NCBI RefSeq assembly: GCF_902498195.1
Contig: NZ_CABVIY010000005.1
Coordinates: 248,001 to 312,000 of the forward strand
DNA: 64,000 nt
Direction: 5' to 3'
DNA from: Pseudomonas fluorescens
Lineage (GTDB): Bacteria; Pseudomonadota; Gammaproteobacteria; Pseudomonadales; Pseudomonadaceae
The first letter of the stretch is position 1; every line of letters starts with the position of its first letter. The notes beneath the pieces are model-generated. The model saw only the letters and a list, made by a program, of their open reading frames with translations, did not search any database and was not told the origin of the DNA. Below, in pieces: positions 58,932 through 64,000 of this stretch. Made by a program: the position numbers and the translations under genes.

Positions 58932-60398
58932 TTAGAGCTTGTCCCAGGCCATGTGCCAATGCGCACCGACGCCAGGCTCAAAGCCGTTGGCGGACGGGCT
59001 GTATTGCTTGCAGTAACCCGACTCCTGGCCTGGCTTGCATTCGAAGACTTCGTTGGTCTTGGACTGCAGCACTTTGGTACCGGCGGTATAGCCGCTGATG
59101 CCTTCGGGGAAGACGAAGTCGTAGTCGGCACCCGCGCCTTCACCGGTCACGTGGGTGGACTGGGTATCCTGGCGTGTGGTGCGGCCGTCCAGGGTGGTGC
59201 CGACCAGTGTCAGGGTGTGTTTGCCCGGATTGCTGCGAACATCCATGACCAGGTTTGTAACACCGCTTTGTGCCTGCGCCTTGGTGGATCCGACCAGCTT
59301 GTTGTTCTCGTCGAACAAGGTCGCTTCAACGTTCATTGTGCGGTTGGAGATCATGCCGAAATCGACCTTGACCTGCCCCTTCACCAGCACGTATTCGGCT
59401 TGCTGGGACGCCACCGACATGCGCGCCGCCGCGTCTTCCTTCATGTTCAACTGAACTTCGTAACGGGTTACAGCGCTTTCTTTTTGCGCGTACAGGCTGT
59501 TGTTGCCTTTGACCGGCTCAATGTTGCCGCCTTCATCACGAACACCGGCGCGAATGAGCGTATGCGCCGCGTTGATGGCCTCTGCCAGCTTGAACGACCA
59601 GTTCTGCGGGGAACCTTGCTCCGCCGTATCAATGGAGATTTCAACGCTGTAATTCGGGCTTTCGCCATTGGCAGTGAATGCACGCGCCTTGACCTTGTCG
59701 CCGACCAGCAGCGAGGTCGAAGGCGCAATGCTGCCCACCGGGGACCAGCCACCTGGCAGATCGGGCTCGACCAGGATGTTCACGTCCGCCACGTTGTAAA
59801 ACGCAGCTTCGGTATCACCAACAGTCCAGATGCCCAAAATCACGTGCTGGCCGGTTTTGTCTGCAGGGATAGTGCAATTGTGTTTGTCGCTGTTGGAGGG
59901 TTTCTGATTGCCGCCGTCGACGGTGCAAAACGGCGTGCTTTCGAAGGTCGCGCGCTCAAGCAACGTGTTCGGGTTCCAGCCGTTACGGGTGATGAAGTAT
60001 TCGTGTTTGGTGGCTGGGTGCACGGCGGTGTAGTGCCATTGGAAATCGATGTTGCGATCCTTGATTTCCGTCATTTGCCAACGGGTAGCGGACTGCGCGT
60101 CCAGGGCGGAGAACAACGCGTGACCGCCACTCGCAATCTCAAAGTTCTTTGGGCCTTGTAACGGACCGCCTCCCGTTCCATTCGGGAAGCCCTTGAAGGT
60201 TTCACCGACACTTTGTGGTTCGTATTGGGCGCCGCCACAGTTGGTATTTACACCTTTCTGGCAGAGCAACGCCCGTGAAGGCGGCACGTCCAGATAGCCG
60301 TGCGCAGAGACGGTTTGAGAGGCCAACATTGTCGATAACAGGATCATTGAAGAAGTGCAGGCCGCTAACGCACTTCCCTTGTAAGAAATATTTTTCAT
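58932..60398 (-). CDS. GbpA-like AA10 lytic polysaccharide monooxygenase
   Basis: A 488-residue secreted copper enzyme that oxidatively cleaves chitin or similar polysaccharides. A 32-residue signal peptide ends SA|HGYLDVPPSR, leaving His33 as the N-terminal copper ligand. The second ligand is His127 in YTAVHPATKHEYF. The layout matches Vibrio GbpA: AA10 (33-205), two beta-sandwich domains (about 215-415), and a C-terminal chitin-binding module (about 425-488) rich in aromatic residues. It precedes gspC in the same direction, so it is the likely cargo of this type II system. The ATG at 60398 with GGAG 8 nt upstream is used. Confidence 0.92.
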   Translation of the reverse strand: MKNISYKGSALAACTSSMILLSTMLASQTVSAHGYLDVPPSRALLCQKGVNTNCGGAQYEPQSVGETFKGFPNGTGGGPLQGPKNFEIASGGHALFSALDAQSATRWQMTEIKDRNIDFQWHYTAVHPATKHEYFITRNGWNPNTLLERATFESTPFCTVDGGNQKPSNSDKHNCTIPADKTGQHVILGIWTVGDTEAAFYNVADVNILVEPDLPGGWSPVGSIAPSTSLLVGDKVKARAFTANGESPNYSVEISIDTAEQGSPQNWSFKLAEAINAAHTLIRAGVRDEGGNIEPVKGNNSLYAQKESAVTRYEVQLNMKEDAAARMSVASQQAEYVLVKGQVKVDFGMISNRTMNVEATLFDENNKLVGSTKAQAQSGVTNLVMDVRSNPGKHTLTLVGTTLDGRTTRQDTQSTHVTGEGAGADYDFVFPEGISGYTAGTKVLQSKTNEVFECKPGQESGYCKQYSPSANGFEPGVGAHWHMAWDKL

Positions 60399-60431
60399 CA
60401 AATGAACTCCGGACTACTTATCGAAGAGTGA

Positions 60432-60487
60432 GGCGCCGATGACTGGCGCCCCATGTTTGCGATGTTGCTCAGTGCTGGGCTGAGCAA
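60432..60487 (-). promoter_or_regulatory. Inverted repeats in the LPMO upstream region
   Basis: A GGCGCC...GGCGCC repeat (60432-60450) and a perfect 8-bp stem TTGCTCAG/CTGAGCAA (60465-60487) lie 34-89 bp before the LPMO start. They may form leader hairpins or operators; no promoter was assigned with confidence. Confidence 0.4.
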
Positions 60488-60634
60488 GGGTCCGAGACCT
60501 TACTTGGATGAATGAATTTTCTATGTAGGGAAAATCTCCGCTCATGGCAGGAAGATTCTCTACGACTCCTTCGCCGACAACAGATTTGAGAATTCGTACA
60601 AGTAGCGACGCCCAACTAAATATGAATCGCCAGG

Positions 60635-60673
60635 CAAAAAAAAACCTGTCTGGCGTCATGCCCGACAGGTTTT
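60635..60673 (-). terminator. Rho-independent terminator of hemE
   Basis: A 10-bp stem AAAACCTGTC/GACAGGTTTT with a partly paired loop, followed on the minus strand by a run of at least eight T, located 18 bp after the hemE stop. Confidence 0.88.
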
Positions 60674-60690
60674 CGTCATTTCAAAGACTG

Positions 60691-61758
60691 TTACTCGTGA
60701 TACTGCGCCGACAACTCATGCACGGCGCGCAGGAACGCGCCGGCATGTTCCGGATCGACTTCCGGGGTGATGCCATGCCCCAGGTTGAACACATGGCCAC
60801 TGCCCTTGCCGTAGCTGGCGAGGATGCGGCCGACTTCGGCGCGAATCGCTTCCGGCTTGGCGTAGAGCACGGTCGGGTCCATGTTGCCTTGCAGCGCGAC
60901 TTTGCTGCCGACACGCTCACGGGCGCTGCCGATGTCGCAGGTCCAGTCCAGGCCGAGGGCATCAGCGCCAGCATCGGCGATGCTTTCCAGCCACAGGCCG
61001 CCGTTCTTGGTGAACAGGATCACCGGCACCTTGCGGCCTTCGTGCTCGCGGATCAGGCCGCTGACGATTTTCTTCATGTAGGCCAGGGAGAACTCCTGGT
61101 ACGCCGCCGCCGAGAGGGCGCCACCCCAGCTGTCGAAGATCTGCACCGCTTGGGCACCGGCCATGATCTGGCCGTTGAGGTAGCTGGTGACCGTCTGCGC
61201 GAGTTTATCCAGCAGCAGATGCAAGGCTTGCGGGTTGTCGTAGAGCATGGTTTTGGTCTTGCGGTAGTCTTTCGACGAGCCGCCTTCGACCATGTAGGTA
61301 GCCAACGTCCATGGACTGCCGGCGAAGCCGATCAGCGGCACGCGACCGTTCAGTTCGCGGCGAATGGTGCTGACTGCGTCCATCACGTAGCCCAGATCCT
61401 TTTGCGGATCGGGAATCGGCAGCGCTTCGATGTCAGCCAGGGTGCTGACGACTTTCCTGAAGCGCGGGCCTTCACCGGTTTCGAAGTACAGGCCTTGGCC
61501 CATGGCATCGGGAATGGTGAGGATATCGGAGAAGAGGATCGCCGCATCCAGCTGCGGATAACGGTCGAGCGGTTGCATCGTGACTTCGCAAGCGAACGCC
61601 GGGTTCATGCACAGGCTCATGAAATCGCCGGCCTTGGCGCGGCTGGCGCGGTATTCCGGCAGGTAGCGGCCGGCTTGACGCATCATCCACACCGGGGTGA
61701 CGTCTACGGGTTGCTTGAGCAGTGCGCGCAGGAAACGGTCGTTCTTCAGGGCAGTCAT
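60691..61758 (-). CDS. hemE: Uroporphyrinogen decarboxylase HemE
   Basis: A 355-residue heme biosynthesis enzyme that removes four carboxyl groups from uroporphyrinogen III to give coproporphyrinogen III. Signatures: PVWMMRQAGRYLPEYR with the substrate-binding Arg residues, the active-site Asp in ILFSDILTIPDAMG, and GFAGSPWTLATYM. Length and start are standard. Its own terminator follows, and a REP pair separates it from gltD. Confidence 0.97.
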   Translation of the reverse strand: MTALKNDRFLRALLKQPVDVTPVWMMRQAGRYLPEYRASRAKAGDFMSLCMNPAFACEVTMQPLDRYPQLDAAILFSDILTIPDAMGQGLYFETGEGPRFRKVVSTLADIEALPIPDPQKDLGYVMDAVSTIRRELNGRVPLIGFAGSPWTLATYMVEGGSSKDYRKTKTMLYDNPQALHLLLDKLAQTVTSYLNGQIMAGAQAVQIFDSWGGALSAAAYQEFSLAYMKKIVSGLIREHEGRKVPVILFTKNGGLWLESIADAGADALGLDWTCDIGSARERVGSKVALQGNMDPTVLYAKPEAIRAEVGRILASYGKGSGHVFNLGHGITPEVDPEHAGAFLRAVHELSAQYHE

Positions 61759-61878
61759 GTCGGCATCCGGAAAAAAAGTGCGGGCATTTTCTCAGAGCCG
61801 CGCGCAAAAGGCACGGCAAGCGCCGCACCTTTTGTCTATCGGGTCAATTTGTCGCGGTTTTGCAGTACCACAAAACAC

Positions 61879-61968
61879 TGTGGGAGCGAGCCTGCTCGCG
61901 AAGAGGCCGGCATATCCAACAAAGATGTTGGCTGACAGTCCGCTTTCGCGAGCAGGCTCGCTCCCACA
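61879..61968. repeat. REPIN, family B
   Basis: Inverted REP arms (GAGCCTGCTCGCG variant) between gltD and hemE, with a ~40-bp spacer. Confidence 0.92.
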
Positions 61969-61998
61969 GGTTTACTGCATTTCAGCTTGGGATCGCGG

Positions 61999-63417
61999 TC
62001 AGACCCCCAGGTAATCCAGGATCCCTTCCGCCGCATTACGGCCTTCGAAGATCGCCGTCACCACCAGGTCGGAACCGCGCACCATGTCGCCACCGGCGAA
62101 GATTTTCGGGTTGCTGGTCTGGTGCTTGTACTGGCCTTGTTCCGGCGCCACGACGCGGCCCTGGCTGTCGGTCTGGATTTCGAACTGCTCGAACCACGGC
62201 GCCGGGCTCGGGCGGAAACCGAAGGCGATGACCACGGCGTCGGCCGGGATGATCTCTTCGGAGCCCGGGATCGGCTCGGGGCTGCGACGGCCACGGGCGT
62301 CCGGTTCGCCGAGACGGGTCTCGACCACCTTCACGCCTTCGACCCGGTCTTCACCGACAATGGCGATCGGCTGGCGGTTGTAGAGGAATTTCACGCCCTC
62401 TTCCTTGGCGTTCTTCACCTCTTTGCGCGAGCCCGGCATGTTTGCCTCGTCACGACGATAGGCGCAGGTCACCGACTTGGCGCCCTGGCGGATCGACGTA
62501 CGGTTGCAGTCCATCGCCGTGTCGCCACCACCGAGGACCACGACCTTCTTGCCTTTCATGTCGACGAAATCTTCCGGCGACTTTTCAAAGCCCAGGTTGC
62601 GGTTGACGTTGGCGATCAGGAAGTCCAGGGCGTCATACACGCCCGGCAGGTCCTCACCGGCAAAGCCGCCCTTCATGTAGGTGTAGGTGCCCATGCCCAT
62701 GAACACGGCATCGTATTCTTCGAGCAGTTGCTCCATGGTCACGTCCTTGCCCACCTCGGTGTTGAGGCGGAACTCGATGCCCATGCCGCTGAAAACTTCG
62801 CGACGATTGCTCAGCACGGTCTTTTCCAGCTTGAACTCGGGGATGCCGAAGGTCAGCAGACCACCGATTTCCGGGTTCTTGTCGAACACCACCGGGGTCA
62901 CGCCGCCGCGCACCAGCACGTCGGCACAGCCCAGCCCCGCCGGGCCCGCACCGATGATGGCGACACGCTTGCCGGTCGGCTTGACCTTGGACATGTCCGG
63001 GCGCCAGCCCATGGCGAACGCAGTGTCGGTGATGTACTTCTCCACCGAACCGATGGTCACCGCGCCGAAGCCGTCGTTGAGGGTGCAGGCACCCTCGCAC
63101 AGACGATCCTGCGGGCACACCCGGCCGCAGACTTCCGGCAGGGTGTTGGTCTGGTGCGACAGCTCGGCGGCCTGGAGGATGTTGCCCTCGGCCACCAGTT
63201 TCAGCCAGTTGGGAATGAAGTTGTGCACCGGGCACTTCCATTCGCAATACGGGTTACCGCAACCCAGGCAGCGGTGGGCCTGGTCGGCCGACTGCTGGGG
63301 TTTGAAAGGTTCGTAGATTTCCACGAACTCTTTCTTGCGTTGACGCAACAGTTTCTTCTTCGGATCCTTGCGCCCGACCTCGATGAACTGGAAGTCATTA
63401 TTCAGACGTTCAGCCAT
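61999..63417 (-). CDS. gltD: Glutamate synthase (NADPH) small subunit GltD
   Basis: A 472-residue beta subunit that passes electrons from NADPH through FAD to the large subunit for glutamate formation from glutamine and 2-oxoglutarate. N-terminal Cys clusters (CLGCGNPYCEWKC and CGRVCPQDRLCEGAC) bind Fe-S centres. The FAD motif IGAGPAGLGCA and the NADPH motif VVLGGGDTAMDC are intact. It lies 33 bp after gltB in the usual gltB-gltD order. Confidence 0.97.
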   Translation of the reverse strand: MAERLNNDFQFIEVGRKDPKKKLLRQRKKEFVEIYEPFKPQQSADQAHRCLGCGNPYCEWKCPVHNFIPNWLKLVAEGNILQAAELSHQTNTLPEVCGRVCPQDRLCEGACTLNDGFGAVTIGSVEKYITDTAFAMGWRPDMSKVKPTGKRVAIIGAGPAGLGCADVLVRGGVTPVVFDKNPEIGGLLTFGIPEFKLEKTVLSNRREVFSGMGIEFRLNTEVGKDVTMEQLLEEYDAVFMGMGTYTYMKGGFAGEDLPGVYDALDFLIANVNRNLGFEKSPEDFVDMKGKKVVVLGGGDTAMDCNRTSIRQGAKSVTCAYRRDEANMPGSRKEVKNAKEEGVKFLYNRQPIAIVGEDRVEGVKVVETRLGEPDARGRRSPEPIPGSEEIIPADAVVIAFGFRPSPAPWFEQFEIQTDSQGRVVAPEQGQYKHQTSNPKIFAGGDMVRGSDLVVTAIFEGRNAAEGILDYLGV

Positions 63418-63450
63418 TGTTAAAACCTCATCAAACTCTTCAGGCGCATA

Positions 63451-64000
63451 TCACTGCGGGTTGGCACGGGTGCTGGAAAGCAACGATTTCAGGTTGGCAG
63501 CCTTGGGCTTGACCAGCCAGAAACGGCGCACGTAATCATCGAGGTTCTCGGCGAGTTCACGACCCCACTCGCTGTCGGTTTCCTCGACGTACTCGTTCAG
63601 CACGCGTTGCAAATGGCTGCGGTAGGCTTCCATCGCCTCGCCGCTGATCCGCTGGATTTCCACCAGTTCGTGGTTGACCCGGTCAACGAAGGTGTTGTCC
63701 TGGTCAAGCACGTAGGCGAAACCGCCGGTCATGCCAGAGCCGAAGTTGTAACCGGTCTTGCCCAGGACACAGACGAAACCGCCGGTCATGTACTCGCAGC
63801 AGTGATCGCCCGTGCCTTCCACCACAGTGTGGGCACCGGAGTTACGCACGGCGAAACGCTCACCCGCGGTGCCGGCGGCGAACAGCTTGCCGCCGGTGGC
63901 GCCGTACAGGCAGGTGTTGCCGATGATGGCACTGTCCTGAGTCTTGTAGACGCTGCCCTTCGGCGGAACGATGACCAGCTTGCCGCCGGTCATGCCTTTG
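63451..64000 (-). CDS. gltB: Glutamate synthase large subunit GltB, C-terminal part (5' end outside window)
   Basis: The last ~183 residues of the alpha subunit, open through the right edge (reading KGMTGGK at the border). They form the C-terminal part of the GXGXG beta-helix domain (IIGNTCLYGATGGKLFAAG, AGERFAVRNSGA, YMTGGFVCVLGKTG) that supports the ammonia tunnel between glutaminase and synthase sites. The Met at 63993 is internal and not a start. Confidence 0.95.
   Translation of the reverse strand, partial: KGMTGGKLVIVPPKGSVYKTQDSAIIGNTCLYGATGGKLFAAGTAGERFAVRNSGAHTVVEGTGDHCCEYMTGGFVCVLGKTGYNFGSGMTGGFAYVLDQDNTFVDRVNHELVEIQRISGEAMEAYRSHLQRVLNEYVEETDSEWGRELAENLDDYVRRFWLVKPKAANLKSLLSSTRANPQ

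Noticed and set aside
4884..61968. Scattered palindromic repeats considered as CRISPR or insertion-sequence ends
   Set aside because: They occur as single inverted pairs between genes, not as regular arrays, and no Cas or transposase gene is present. They fit Pseudomonas REP/REPIN families.
63451..63993. A complete 180-residue GXGXG-domain gene
   Set aside because: The frame continues through the window edge and the sequence is the C-terminus of glutamate synthase GltB, so the Met at 63993 is internal.

Overview
The window is chromosomal DNA from a fluorescent Pseudomonas, most likely the P. fluorescens group. Four things suggest this: high-GC Pseudomonas codon use throughout; two families of paired REP palindromes (REPINs) at about a dozen gene borders; protein sequences close to Pseudomonas families; and a backbone gene order (dipA-msrA, nhaP2-mscK-selO, orphan parA, lysR-MFS, hemE, gltD-gltB) that I recall, from memory only, as matching the PA5017-PA5036 region of P. 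aeruginosa. No rRNA, tRNA, transposase, phage gene or CRISPR array was seen.

Left part (1-25347), mostly housekeeping and stress functions. It holds the 3' end of a PhoD-like phosphatase, the DipA-type c-di-GMP phosphodiesterase, msrA and rlmJ. The divergent proline pair putP/putA follows, with five GTTGCA boxes between them, then a large acyl-CoA dehydrogenase. Two chemoreceptors flank a small zapA cell-division pair. The nhaP2, mscK and selO genes deal with potassium, turgor and redox stress.

Middle part (25354-46237). An AT-richer higBA toxin-antitoxin pair with a strong palindromic operator, trxC and an orphan ParA ATPase precede an 18-kb, single-strand, tightly overlapping operon. That operon (27886-46237) is an aryl-polyene (APE)-type type II fatty-acid/polyketide cluster. 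It has two ACPs, three ketosynthase-like proteins, two hotdog dehydratase domains (one fused to the acyl-activating enzyme), a ketoreductase, a thioesterase, acyltransferases, a glycosyltransferase, a methyltransferase, and LolA-like, MMPL and lipoprotein export parts. Three genes are additions to the basic set: a histidine/aromatic ammonia-lyase-type enzyme, a cation/proton antiporter, and a flavoprotein carrying the sequence signatures of flavin-dependent halogenases. REP pairs sit at three internal junctions, one of them inside a coding region, and one acyltransferase gene carries a run of nine G.

Right part (46238-64000). A small DUF6124 gene is preceded by a candidate multi-branched structured RNA element (46680-46833). 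Next come a divergent lysR/MFS pair, and then on the minus strand an AA10 lytic polysaccharide monooxygenase followed by a complete gspC-M type II secretion operon. The monooxygenase is the obvious candidate cargo. The window closes with core genes hemE, gltD and the 3' end of gltB.

Reading of the whole: two accessory modules (the APE pigment operon and the LPMO-T2SS operon) appear to sit between conserved backbone genes. The APE operon, with its lyase and halogenase-like enzyme, is the part most likely to hold undescribed chemistry.
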